DNA from: Anaerolinea sp.
GTDB lineage: Bacteria; Chloroflexota; Anaerolineae; Anaerolineales; Anaerolineaceae
Reading direction: 5' to 3'
Assembly (NCBI GenBank): GCA_013824865.1
Contig: PNON01000013.1
Location: forward strand, 1 to 49,424
Length of the DNA: 49,424 nucleotides
Positions within the stretch are counted from its first letter, which is position 1. Each line of letters opens with the position of its first letter. The position numbers and the translations under genes were made by a program. Of this stretch, positions 33,885 through 43,038 are shown one piece after another. The notes under the pieces were generated by a model. The model did not search any database. It saw only the letters and a list, made by a program, of their open reading frames with translations, and had not been told where the DNA came from.

Positions 33885-34733
33885 TCAGGGAGTTGGCTGG
33901 GTGGGATAGGGCTTTTTCGTTGGGGTGGGCGTGATGGTGGGGGTTGGTGGGTATTGCGCGGAGGTGACGCCATATATTTGCATATCCGAGTAACTGATGT
34001 TCATGGCAGGTCCGCTGGCGGACTCGGCAAATACACCCACCCCGCCAGTACCGGCTGGCAGATAAATCTCTGATTGAAAACTGCCATTCAGGTAGATACG
34101 CACCAGACCGCCACCCACCCACAACCCCGCGCGGAAAGGTGAAAATCCGCCACGAGGCAGCTGGCTGCTGGGTGTCCAATCCAGCAGGGATGTTGTACGT
34201 CCGTTTTTAACTTTCTCAACGGCGTACAGCCCGGCACAATTGAACGTAAGCCGGTGGTAGTTAGTATCGTTTGCTGACCAGAAGATCAACCCATAGGTAT
34301 CTGATGGCGAGCACAGATTTGGCGTGATGGTAACTTCCATGTACATATCATTAAAATATGTGTCCTTGCGAAAACTGGTAAGGTAACTTCGCGGGGCAGC
34401 AACAGCCAGGTTGAGGGTGTTTGTGCCGTAGGCTACATTGCCACCAGCGTAAGGACCATGCAGCCAATCATTTGGATTGGAAAAATCTTCATCCACCAAC
34501 AGGATCCCAAAATCCGGACTGGAGTCGGGAGTGGGTGTGCCTGCTTCCTGCGGACGGAAAGTAGGGGTGCTGGTGGCAGGGAACCAGATCCGTGTGGTAG
34601 TGGCAATGGCGGTGGGAGATACCTCAGCCGCCAGTGTGTTGTCTGGTAGAAGGTTGACGGAATCGGCCTGACAGGCGGAAAGCATCCCTGCTCCAACAAA
34701 TATACCGACAATGACCAATAGTTTACGTACCAT
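33885..34733 (-). CDS. Lipoprotein with C-terminal concanavalin/laminin-G-like domain
   Basis: ATG 34733 is preferred because a TATAAT lies seven bases before it and the signal peptide then begins properly (MVRKLLVIVGIFVGAG, lipobox LSAC); the longer frame would place the signal internally. The 282-residue protein has a Thr/Pro-rich linker, then a beta-sandwich domain of about 180 residues (LVDEDFSNPNDW near its start, GGVGVFAESASGPAMNISY near its end), and a Pro/Thr tail. The domain resembles that at the end of the HtrA-like protein at 18.5-20.3 kb. It may bind surface glycans. Confidence 0.75.
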   Translation of the reverse strand: MVRKLLVIVGIFVGAGMLSACQADSVNLLPDNTLAAEVSPTAIATTTRIWFPATSTPTFRPQEAGTPTPDSSPDFGILLVDEDFSNPNDWLHGPYAGGNVAYGTNTLNLAVAAPRSYLTSFRKDTYFNDMYMEVTITPNLCSPSDTYGLIFWSANDTNYHRLTFNCAGLYAVEKVKNGRTTSLLDWTPSSQLPRGGFSPFRAGLWVGGGLVRIYLNGSFQSEIYLPAGTGGVGVFAESASGPAMNISYSDMQIYGVTSAQYPPTPTITPTPTKKPYPTQPTP

Positions 34734-34740
34734 TGGATTA

Positions 34741-34746
34741 ATTATA
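34741..34746 (-). promoter_or_regulatory. Probable -10 element, leaderless promoter of the lipoprotein gene
   Basis: On the minus strand TATAAT is followed by seven bases (TAATCCA) and then ATG 34733; no Shine-Dalgarno sequence is present. Confidence 0.5.
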
Positions 34747-34798
34747 ACCGCCCACGACGCGCAGCCGCTGCGTAATCCAGGCGAATAATGAAGCATGT

Positions 34799-34804
34799 TA
34801 TAAT
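34799..34804 (+). promoter_or_regulatory. Probable -10 element of the LysM protein gene
   Basis: TATAAT lies ten bases before ATG 34815. It overlaps the frame of the more upstream ATG 34788, which argues against that start. The untranslated leader would be only about three bases. Confidence 0.5.
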
Positions 34805-34814
34805 CTTGTCAGAT

Positions 34815-35606
34815 ATGAACCGCGCGAAAAGCATTTTTTCAACTACTGTGCTGCTAACGACAGCCTTGGCAACCATTTTGTTGACCTTTTCCATCGCCAC
34901 CAGTCCCGGACAGGCTCAGGCAGTGCTGCCAACGCCCACCGCGCAGCCGGATGGGCGCATTATCTATATTGCCCAGCCGGGCGATAACTGGTGGATCATC
35001 TCAGTAAAGACAGGGATCACACAGGAGCAGCTTTACCAGCTCAATAACGTTAAATCTGACGACATAGTAATGGAAGGTCAGCAGATCTTGCTGGGCATCG
35101 TAACACCCACTCCCCCGATTCCCACTGCGGATGCAACCACACCCACACCCACACCCAATATCACCACCCCGCAGGTGGCCGGCTTTGGCAACATATGTGT
35201 CCTTTTGTTCGATGATGTGAATGGCGACTCGGTCCGGCAGATGGAAGAACTGCAGCTACCCAACGGAGCCATCAGCCTGGTAAACAATATCGGCACTATC
35301 AACCAGACAGCCAACACCAGCACTGGTGAAGAACCGGTCTGTTTTAATGAATTACCCGAAGGGGACTACAACCTGAGCGTGGCTGTACCTGAGGGTTACA
35401 ATCCAACTACCAATACCAATTCGCCACTTACTTTGGTAGCTGGCGATCAGACAACTATGAACTTCGGCGCTCAACTCAGCTCACTGGCGCAGCCAACCGG
35501 CCCTGGTGAAGGCGGACGCAACCCCATTCTAGGGTTGGCAGGCTTGATTCTCATCTTGGGTGGTGCCGGGCTATCTTTCTATTTCTGGCGTCTGCGCAAG
35601 CATTAG
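34815..35606 (+). CDS. LysM-domain surface protein with SdrD-B-like domain and C-terminal anchor
   Basis: The 263-residue protein has a signal sequence (about 1-36). A LysM motif follows (IYIAQPGDNWWIISVKTGIT, then LNNVKSDDIVMEGQQILL), which typically binds N-acetylglucosamine polymers. A Pro/Thr linker, a beta-sandwich with FDDVNGDSVRQMEE near its start (similar to Ca-binding SdrD B domains) and a C-terminal membrane helix with basic tail complete it. It is a probable cell-envelope protein. Its stop codon shares bases with the stop of the convergent gene. Confidence 0.8.
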   Translation: MNRAKSIFSTTVLLTTALATILLTFSIATSPGQAQAVLPTPTAQPDGRIIYIAQPGDNWWIISVKTGITQEQLYQLNNVKSDDIVMEGQQILLGIVTPTPPIPTADATTPTPTPNITTPQVAGFGNICVLLFDDVNGDSVRQMEELQLPNGAISLVNNIGTINQTANTSTGEEPVCFNELPEGDYNLSVAVPEGYNPTTNTNSPLTLVAGDQTTMNFGAQLSSLAQPTGPGEGGRNPILGLAGLILILGGAGLSFYFWRLRKH

Positions 35607-36241
35607 CCAAAACGCTCTTCCCTCCAAACATTTGCATTATTATGATACCCGGCCTGTTCCCAAAAGCCGGGTTTATCTTGTTGCAACAATTCCAGCCCGC
35701 GCAGCCACTTTGCACCTTTCCAAAAGTAGGGCACTGCAAGATCTTCCCGGCCTTTGATGGCGCCGACAACACCACGCAACGGATAACCGTGATCTGGAGA
35801 AATAGGCTCACCATTGAAATGCGTGGCCAGCAGGAAGTTGTCCGCCAATACCACCTCGATAGGCAGGTTAACCGTGAAGCCATATTCTGCGTGCTGAAGC
35901 ACATGGCGTGCTGCCGGCAGGGGCTTGATCAAGCCAATCTCCATCAGGTTCCGCACCGAGATACCCTCCCAGGTGGTGTCGAACTTGCTCCACTGGGTCA
36001 CACAATGAATGTCCATCTCCAGGCGTGTGCGCGGAAGCTGATTGAACTCATCCCAGGTCCAGACACGCGGTTCTTCAACCTCATCCCACACCTTGAAGGT
36101 CCAGGTGAGCGGGTTGAAGGGTGGAACCGGACCATAATGCAACACTGGGAATTTCTGAGTTAGCGACTGTCCGGGTGGCAGGCGGCCTTCGTTAAGCATC
36201 TCTTCCTCTTTGGCTTTACGGTTGAATGGATTATCGAACAT
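35603..36241 (-). CDS. Sulfite-oxidase-like molybdopterin-dependent oxidoreductase, cytoplasmic type
   Basis: The 212-residue protein shows the sulfite oxidase fold core: the molybdenum-coordinating cysteine is Cys80 in DIHCVTQWSK. Further family residues include TWEGISVRNLM and DHGYPLRGVV near the end. There is no Tat signal and no heme or dimerisation domain, so it is a short cytoplasmic type with unknown substrate. GGAGAG precedes ATG 36241. Genes for molybdopterin synthesis are not in the window. Confidence 0.85.
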   Translation of the reverse strand: MFDNPFNRKAKEEEMLNEGRLPPGQSLTQKFPVLHYGPVPPFNPLTWTFKVWDEVEEPRVWTWDEFNQLPRTRLEMDIHCVTQWSKFDTTWEGISVRNLMEIGLIKPLPAARHVLQHAEYGFTVNLPIEVVLADNFLLATHFNGEPISPDHGYPLRGVVGAIKGREDLAVPYFWKGAKWLRGLELLQQDKPGFWEQAGYHNNANVWREERFG

Positions 36242-36453
36242 GGCTCTCTCCTCTCAGAATTATATCAGGCTGGAAGAAGAACAGATGAGTGTATGACATT
36301 ATTACACACCATACATTGGTTTTAAGTGTCATTTGAACGGTTTTACACCCTTGATTAAACGTAACCCAATATTATAAATTTTGGGCTGTATCTACTGGTC
36401 AGGTCAAGGGTTATCGTCCATAATAAAGAAAACTATTACCCGGGAGAAATATA

Positions 36454-37905
36454 ATGGCACAAAAATCTGGCGCGCAGATCAGCAAAAAAGCATTCATCCA
36501 ATCATTTATCATCCTGCTCATTATCATGATCCTGGCTGGAGTGTTGACCCTGGTAGTGCCAACTGGCAATTACACCCGGGTGGCGATGGAAGGCCGCGAG
36601 GTGATTGATCCGGCATCTTTCACCCTGCAACCCAAGCTGGATTATCCGATCTGGCGCTGGTTCATTGCGCCATTCGAGGTGCTGGGCGGCCCGGACGGGT
36701 TGACCATCATCGTGATCATCATCTTCTTACTGATGGTGGGCGCTGCCTTCGCGGTGCTGGATGGCAGCGGCATATTGCGCGCAGTGATCGCCAATATCGT
36801 CGCGCGTTTCGGCGGCCGCAAATACCTGCTGCTGGCAATTATTTCGCTTTTCTTCATGCTGCTGGGCGCTTTCTTTGGCATCTTTGAGGAAGTGCTGCCG
36901 CTGGTACCGATCATGATCGCACTATCCATCTACCTGGGCTGGGACACACTGGTCGGGCTGGGCATGTCCATCCTGGCGGTGAACATGGGCTTCTCCGCGG
37001 CGGTGACCAATCCATTCACCATTGGCGTGGCACAAAAGCTGGCCGGGCTCCCGCTCTTTTCCGGCAGTGGGCTGCGGGTGTTCTTCTTTGCGGTCATCTA
37101 TGTCATCTTCATCTGGTTCCTGATCACCTATGCCAGGAAGGTGGAACGCAAGCCAGACTCTTCACCGGTGTATCAAGAAGACCAGGAATACAAGCTGCGT
37201 CACCCGCAATTTGATCTGCAGCAGGAGTTGAGCGCGGATACCAAATTGAAGGCTTCGCTGGCCTGGTTTGGCGTCTTCGCTGCGCTCATCCTGTCGGTGC
37301 TGGTAGCTGCGCCTTTTGTTTCTGCCATCACCGATTACTCCCTGCCGATCGTGGCGTTACTGTTCCTGTTTGGCGGGCTGGGAGCGGGGTTCCTTAGCGG
37401 CAAGCCGGCCCGGGTGGTATGGAAGGCTGCCCTGGATGGCATTATGGGCATTGCCCCCGGCATATTGCTGATCATGATGGCTGCCAGCGTCAAATATATC
37501 GTGGTGCAAGGCGGCATCCTGGATACCATCCTGCACTCCGCGGCAGGGGTGCTGGCCGGGGCTTCCGCTTATGGCTCCTCGCTGATCATCTATGTATTGG
37601 CGCTGGTCATCGAGTTCTTCATCGGCTCGGGTTCAGCCAAGGCTTTCCTGCTCATGCCCATCCTGTTGCCGCTGGGAGACCTGGCGGGTGTCACCCGCCA
37701 GGTGGTGGTGACGGCTTACTGCTTCGGCGATGGCTTCTCCAACCTGATATACCCGACCAACCCGGTGCTGCTCATCGCGCTGGGACTGACGGTGGTGACA
37801 TATTCCAAATGGCTGCGTTGGTCAATGAAGCTGTGGTTGTTCGTAGTGCCGGTGACGCTGCTCTTCCTGGCGCTGGCGGTGGCAATCAAGTTTGGTCCAT
37901 TTTAA
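36454..37905 (+). CDS. YfcC-family (C4-dicarboxylate/DcuC-like) membrane transporter
   Basis: GGGAGAA precedes ATG 36454; the protein has 483 residues in about 12 helices. Family segments include LTLVVPTGNYTR near the start, GAFFGIFEEVLPLVPIMIAL and NMGFSAAVTNPFTIGVAQ in the middle, and FFIGSGSAKAFLLMPILLPL toward the end. Relatives move dicarboxylates, amino acids or dipeptides; the substrate here is unknown. It is monocistronic, with a weak possible terminator downstream. Confidence 0.82.
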   Translation: MAQKSGAQISKKAFIQSFIILLIIMILAGVLTLVVPTGNYTRVAMEGREVIDPASFTLQPKLDYPIWRWFIAPFEVLGGPDGLTIIVIIIFLLMVGAAFAVLDGSGILRAVIANIVARFGGRKYLLLAIISLFFMLLGAFFGIFEEVLPLVPIMIALSIYLGWDTLVGLGMSILAVNMGFSAAVTNPFTIGVAQKLAGLPLFSGSGLRVFFFAVIYVIFIWFLITYARKVERKPDSSPVYQEDQEYKLRHPQFDLQQELSADTKLKASLAWFGVFAALILSVLVAAPFVSAITDYSLPIVALLFLFGGLGAGFLSGKPARVVWKAALDGIMGIAPGILLIMMAASVKYIVVQGGILDTILHSAAGVLAGASAYGSSLIIYVLALVIEFFIGSGSAKAFLLMPILLPLGDLAGVTRQVVVTAYCFGDGFSNLIYPTNPVLLIALGLTVVTYSKWLRWSMKLWLFVVPVTLLFLALAVAIKFGPF

Positions 37906-38320
37906 GGGGTGGGAGGAAGATCTTCAGCCAACTGGCAAGCGTATTCAATACCCTCTCACCCTCTCTCAGAGGAACCCTTTTTATGACCATAGCAAACAGA
38001 TGAGGCAACACCATTCGACCTGGGGGAAATTCATTTTCATTTTAATGCAATTATGCATTGGATTATGAATCGATGTAATCATCGCTCTAGCAAATGTCAT
38101 TGTTTCCGTTCATCTTTTGAGGCACGCTAATGACGTTTGGGCCGCAGGGCGATCACACAAAGGGGAAGTTCGGGTCGCTAATTTGGGAAACTCAGGAGCT
38201 ATGCATACTGGTGGATTAGTGACGCCCATAAAAACCCAGGAATATTCTGACCGGAAATACAGTGGATGCCATTCAGGCGTAATTCCCCCATAGAATATTT
38301 CCATATGTATTTTTATTAAC
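37906..38320. other. Intergenic region without a convincing gene
   Basis: The stretch of about 415 bases holds a small stem (CCTCT/AGAGG, 37960-37972) followed by a T-run, possibly a weak terminator for the YfcC gene. It also holds the inverted repeat AATGCA/TGCATT near 38043-38058. A 64-codon minus-strand frame at 38110-38304 has no ribosome binding site or recognisable motif. Confidence 0.5.
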
Positions 38321-40891
38321 TCAATCTTTTTTTATGGATTTATGCTGGTACATCCGTTGATCAGCAATTTTTAAGGCTTCATGAATCGAAATCCCATCCT
38401 CATTGGTATGATACCCAATGGAAAACTCCAGGGGGATTTCCGGGTTGGTAGCATTGTATTCATAAATATTGTTTTGCAGGCGCTCAACCGCTTTTTCTAT
38501 AATGATAAGCGGCGATGTGGGCAACAGGACGCCAAATTCATCACCACCGATGCGGGCAATCACATCGCTTGTGCGAAAGCTCCTCAATAGTTCCTTCGAA
38601 AAGGCTATTAATAATTCATCACCAGTAGCATGGCCATAGGTGTCATTGGCGAGTTTCAAGTCATCAACATCCACCATGATCACCCCGACTGGCGATAGCC
38701 GTCCGGAGTTAAGCCTTTTAACTTCCTCTTCGAAATAACCGCGATTGTATAATCCGGTGAGAGGATCATGCATGCTGGTAAATTTCAACTCTTCTTCTTT
38801 ACGCTTCCTGTCGATAGCCATGGCAATCTGGTTGGAAACGAAAACAAGAATATCCTTTTCTGTGTCGGTGTACCTCACCCCTTCGGAGTAAGATTGAACC
38901 GCCACAATTCCAATTATCCGGTCTTCCACTTTTAAAGGAACCCCTAACCAATCAACGGAATCGTAGCCATAAGTTTTGACGCCTTCTTCATGTTCCAAAC
39001 GTTTCACAGTATCTTGGGATAGCAGCATGGGCTCCCTGGTGCGGATGACGTATTCAGTCCACCCATCCCCAAATTTTCTGGGCTCTGGCTTCTGGTCAAC
39101 TTCGTCCACAAAGTAAGGGAAGGATATTTCGCCTTCAGTTTCGTTATATAAAGCGATATAAAAATTTTTAGCGGGCATCAGCCTGCCTAAAATCAAATGG
39201 ATCGAATGGTAAAGCTCATTCAAATTTTCAGTCGTGCTGGCTGCGTTGGACACCTGGAAAATTGCTGATTGGATCTTATCAGTCTGGGTTTGCTCGGTGA
39301 TATCAACTGTGCTGACAATTACCCGATCCATTTTTTCTTCATGCCCGGGATACACCGACCAGTTAATTTTTACACGAATGACTCTTCCATCTTCACACGA
39401 ATTCTCAACCGAGGTTTCAAATTTGGTTTGTCTGACACTAATAGCCATTAATTCATCTAGCAAAGATTCATGAGACACATTCTGAAACAACCTGGCGGCT
39501 TCTTTTAGAAGCGTTTGTTTGTCTTCGTATTCGTATAACTTCAAGGTTGCCTGGTTTATATCATTTATCACGATCCTGGAAATAAGTCCAATCACAATCT
39601 CCGGGTTAGCCTCCAAATGCTTTCTCAGCTTATCGGCTTGAAACCCTATGGCATCAATTTCCGCGATGACTTGTGAAAAATCTTCTTCCCACATTGCTAC
39701 CGGCGAATTCTCAAACAAAGCTTTGTACCTGGCTTCGCTTTCCTTAAGTGCCAGCTTGATGGATTGCTGTCCTTCTTCATTCTCCATGAATGAGTTGAAC
39801 CCGTGAATTACTTCATCCAATTCGGTGATTGGCGATCCGTTTAATCGATTTTTCAAATCAAAGGTTGCATTTCTCATTTCCATCAAAGACCTTGCGATTT
39901 GATTTATGGGGCTTACAAGAAAAATTGATGCTATTAGAAGCACGACAATTGAAAAAAGAATTATTACCAGAAGGATTACCCCCATGGAATAATAAATTCC
40001 ACTCATTTTTGCTTCAATCGCAGAAGTGGGCAAGGTAAGAATTATTTTCCAGCCGCTTGGATCCATTTTGGAGTATGTTAAGTATGTGGATTGTTGGTCA
40101 ATATTTATAATCAGATTTCCAAAATTATTGTCCGTCTCAATATTCAACTCGGAAGGTAAAATCTCACCAATCATATAACTATCATACGAAAATATGATCC
40201 TTTGACTGGCATCAGTGATAAACAATTGGCTTGTAACATCAAATCGGTAGAGAGAATATTCTTCGAAAATGTGCGCGGTCGATAAATTTAATATAATGAA
40301 ACCTGATGGCTGGTGCAAACGATCTGAAATTTCTTGACTGCGATATAACTTAATGATAGATACCAGGGACTTGTCCGGAACTTGTATGGACGCTGTCTTT
40401 TTGATCCCCTCATTAAAAGTTTCTTTAGAATTATTTAAGGTCTGTGATAAATAATAATCAATCTCATCTGTTGTAAGTGAAGGAATAATAATATTCTCTC
40501 TGGAGGTGACCACTTTCCCATCCAGGCGGACAAGATCGATGGAATCAATCCAATGGTACCTAGCAAATTGATTAAATACTTTATCAAGTTGAGATTGAGG
40601 CATATTATTTTCAGGGGAGAATGCATCAATGGAGCTATTAAAATATCCAGCTATTTGTTGATTATCTTCAAGTGCCGCAAGAACTTCATCCATCATATTT
40701 TGGTCATTGACCAAATCCATATAGTGGTGTTCAACGAACTCCCGTGAAATTGTTTTTACTTCATTTTGGAAGTTTAGTTTAATTATTTGACTGGTCAGTA
40801 TAGTTGCTAACATCACCGGTAAGATACCTGCCAGTAGAGTCAACGCAATGATGATCCAATTCAGATGTATATGATATTTTTTCTTATGCAT
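38321..40891 (-). CDS. Membrane sensor diguanylate cyclase (sensor, HAMP, PAS, GAF, GGDEF)
   Basis: The 856-residue protein has a helix near 12-33, an extracytoplasmic sensor of about 270 residues of Cache type, a second helix near 300-330 and a HAMP-like linker. A PAS domain (KALFENSPVAMWEEDF), a GAF domain (NFYIALYNETEGEISF) and a C-terminal GGDEF domain follow. The cyclase motif RIGGDEFGVLLP is intact, and an RTSD inhibitory site lies five residues before GGDEF, so it should make cyclic di-GMP with product inhibition. It starts 18 bases after prmA at the end of the heat-shock operon. Its codons look more AT-rich than neighbours, which could mean recent arrival. Confidence 0.9.
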   Translation of the reverse strand: MHKKKYHIHLNWIIIALTLLAGILPVMLATILTSQIIKLNFQNEVKTISREFVEHHYMDLVNDQNMMDEVLAALEDNQQIAGYFNSSIDAFSPENNMPQSQLDKVFNQFARYHWIDSIDLVRLDGKVVTSRENIIIPSLTTDEIDYYLSQTLNNSKETFNEGIKKTASIQVPDKSLVSIIKLYRSQEISDRLHQPSGFIILNLSTAHIFEEYSLYRFDVTSQLFITDASQRIIFSYDSYMIGEILPSELNIETDNNFGNLIINIDQQSTYLTYSKMDPSGWKIILTLPTSAIEAKMSGIYYSMGVILLVIILFSIVVLLIASIFLVSPINQIARSLMEMRNATFDLKNRLNGSPITELDEVIHGFNSFMENEEGQQSIKLALKESEARYKALFENSPVAMWEEDFSQVIAEIDAIGFQADKLRKHLEANPEIVIGLISRIVINDINQATLKLYEYEDKQTLLKEAARLFQNVSHESLLDELMAISVRQTKFETSVENSCEDGRVIRVKINWSVYPGHEEKMDRVIVSTVDITEQTQTDKIQSAIFQVSNAASTTENLNELYHSIHLILGRLMPAKNFYIALYNETEGEISFPYFVDEVDQKPEPRKFGDGWTEYVIRTREPMLLSQDTVKRLEHEEGVKTYGYDSVDWLGVPLKVEDRIIGIVAVQSYSEGVRYTDTEKDILVFVSNQIAMAIDRKRKEEELKFTSMHDPLTGLYNRGYFEEEVKRLNSGRLSPVGVIMVDVDDLKLANDTYGHATGDELLIAFSKELLRSFRTSDVIARIGGDEFGVLLPTSPLIIIEKAVERLQNNIYEYNATNPEIPLEFSIGYHTNEDGISIHEALKIADQRMYQHKSIKKD

Positions 40892-40908
40892 GGAATAAAG
40901 TGAAATTA

Positions 40909-41841
40909 TTAATAAAGGGCTGGGTGATTATTTTGCAAGGCAAGGGAAACCCAACTCCCCATTTGTTTTCGATCCAATAACATAAGACTATTATTTTCTG
41001 CTGCATGTAAAACACCAGGCTCCTGTTCCTCTAGGATTCCAGATAAAACTAGTATACCACCGGGCAGCAATAATTTAAGCAGTCCATCGGAAAACATCTT
41101 GATAATGACTGGGGCTAGGATGTTTGCCAGAACAAGGGGGGCCTGGCAGATGGAGAATTGATGATTCAGTACTTCCAACACTGAACCGCTACCTGTTTCT
41201 ATGCTCTCGCTAACATCATTGGCTTCTGCGTTCTCGCGGGTGGCTTTCACCGAAAGCGGGTCAATATCCATCGCCAGTGCCCGTTTGGCGCCGAGCTTGA
41301 GCGCCGCAATGGATAAGATACCCGATCCGCAGCCAATATCGATCACATCCATGTCTGGGGTGCAGTACTCCTCCACCATTTCCAGACACAACTGGGTGGT
41401 CGGGTGGGTGCCAGTGCCAAAGGCCATGCTTGGATCTATGCGGACCACGATGCGTTCGCCGGGATCCTGCTCAATCCATGCCGGTAGGATAAGAATCTTC
41501 TTCCCCGCCGGGATGGGGTGATAATGCTTTTTCCACGCAGACATCCAGTCCTGGTCTTCCACTGGCCGGTAAGCAGGCTGCGGTAGGGGGGTGATCTGCC
41601 CAAGGTGCCACAATCCATTTTCCAGCTTCTGGCGGGTCGCCTCCAATTTATCATCCACCGGGATATAGCCAAACACCCGCACTGGCCCGCCCGGGCTGCC
41701 TTCATCTTCAATGCTGTTGAACTTGATACCACTTTCGATGACCACGCCGCCTTCCACGTAGCGTGCCATCAGGTCGGAGAGGGCTTCTGCCAGCTCGCCA
41801 TCCACCACCAGGGAAACTTCCAACCAGCGCGGATCAGCCAC
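40909..41841 (-). CDS. prmA: Ribosomal protein L11 methyltransferase
   Basis: The 310-residue protein has a N-terminal L11-recognition domain and a SAM domain with [31 protein letters not shown] and [10 protein letters not shown], all PrmA hallmarks. It trimethylates L11 residues. It overlaps the dnaJ end by eight bases, a common placement of prmA after dnaJ in many bacteria. Confidence 0.94.
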   Translation of the reverse strand: MADPRWLEVSLVVDGELAEALSDLMARYVEGGVVIESGIKFNSIEDEGSPGGPVRVFGYIPVDDKLEATRQKLENGLWHLGQITPLPQPAYRPVEDQDWMSAWKKHYHPIPAGKKILILPAWIEQDPGERIVVRIDPSMAFGTGTHPTTQLCLEMVEEYCTPDMDVIDIGCGSGILSIAALKLGAKRALAMDIDPLSVKATRENAEANDVSESIETGSGSVLEVLNHQFSICQAPLVLANILAPVIIKMFSDGLLKLLLPGGILVLSGILEEQEPGVLHAAENNSLMLLDRKQMGSWVSLALQNNHPALY

Positions 41842-42958
41842 CGATGGCTTCTTTCAACCAATCCATAAAGCTGCGTTCCTGTGGCTTCACTTCCGTGCCT
41901 AGGGTGGCAGCTAGTTCTTCAAATAGCATACGCTGCTTTTCTTCCAACTTCTGAGGAATATCCACGTTGATGAAAATCAGCTCATCACCCCGTCCGTTGG
42001 ATTTGAGGAAGGGGACGCCTTTTCCACGGATGGTAAAGACTTTGCCAGGTTGCGTGCCGGCAGGGATGCGCAGTTTTGATTTGCCATCCACGGTGGGTAC
42101 GTCGATCTCCGCGCCAAGAACAGCCTGCGCTATGTTAATATTCAAGTTGAGTAAAATATCATTCTGGCGGCGGGTGAAGAACGCGTGCGGTTTGACATCC
42201 ATCTCCACGTAATAATTGCCGTTTGGGCCGCCATTAGCGCCGGGTTGACCTTCTCCAGCCAGGCGGATCTGCGTGCCGCTATCCACACCGGCGGGTACAG
42301 AAACAGTCTTTTTCACGCGCTTGCGTTCCAGTCCGTTACCTCGGCACTGCTTGCACGGGTTAGTGATCAATTCACCACTGCCATTGCACGCCGGGCAGGA
42401 GGCCACTTGCACCATGGAACCCAAAAAAGTCTGCCGCACCTGGCGGACCTCGCCCTTGCCTTCGCACGTCGTGCACCGGCCAGGGGTGGTGCCGGGTTCT
42501 GCCCCGCTGCCGCGGCAGATAGTGCAGGTCTCGTCCCGCTCAAATTCCAGTGTTTTTTCCACCCCAAAGATGGCTTCTTCAAAGGATAGTGTCAGCTTTT
42601 GTCCCAGGTCCTGACCGCGGCGGGGGGCGTTGCGAGCTTTACGACTGCGGCCGCCGCCCATACCCCCAAAACCGAAGAACTCGCTGAATAGATCGCTGAG
42701 ATCGATGGTGGAGAAGTCGGGCATGCCGCCCATGCCGTTTAAACCAGCATGGCCATAGCGGTCATACGCCGACCGCTTTTCCGGGTCTGAAAGGATGGCG
42801 TAAGCTTCGTTGATCTCTTTGAATTTCTCTTCTGCGTCGTGATCTTTGTTGATATCTGGGTGGTATTTACGCGCCAGGGCGCGAAATGCGGATTTCAAGT
42901 CGTCCGCGCTGGCGCCGCGGTCGACGCCCAGAATCTCGTAATAATCGCGTTGTGTCAT
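41834..42958 (-). CDS. dnaJ: DnaJ chaperone
   Basis: The 374-residue protein has the J domain with HPD in KYHPDINKD, a Gly/Phe-rich region ([12 protein letters not shown]), four zinc motifs ([32 protein letters not shown]) and the two C-terminal substrate domains. It recruits unfolded proteins to DnaK and stimulates its ATPase. It is the fourth gene of the hrcA-grpE-dnaK operon, 80 bases after dnaK. Confidence 0.97.
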   Translation of the reverse strand: MTQRDYYEILGVDRGASADDLKSAFRALARKYHPDINKDHDAEEKFKEINEAYAILSDPEKRSAYDRYGHAGLNGMGGMPDFSTIDLSDLFSEFFGFGGMGGGRSRKARNAPRRGQDLGQKLTLSFEEAIFGVEKTLEFERDETCTICRGSGAEPGTTPGRCTTCEGKGEVRQVRQTFLGSMVQVASCPACNGSGELITNPCKQCRGNGLERKRVKKTVSVPAGVDSGTQIRLAGEGQPGANGGPNGNYYVEMDVKPHAFFTRRQNDILLNLNINIAQAVLGAEIDVPTVDGKSKLRIPAGTQPGKVFTIRGKGVPFLKSNGRGDELIFINVDIPQKLEEKQRMLFEELAATLGTEVKPQERSFMDWLKEAIGG

Positions 42959-43038
42959 ATAGCCTGCTTAAATCTTTACCGCAAAGGGTGCAAAACGGGA
43001 TATTCTGCGTCCTTCGCGGCAATCTATCTTAATGATTG

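Noticed and set aside
34788-34814. An upstream ATG start (34788) for the LysM protein
   Set aside because: The -10 element TATAAT at 34799-34804 would lie inside the coding part, and the extra residues spoil the signal peptide.
38110-38304. A 64-codon minus-strand frame between the YfcC and cyclase genes
   Set aside because: It has no ribosome site, no recognisable motif and an odd composition.
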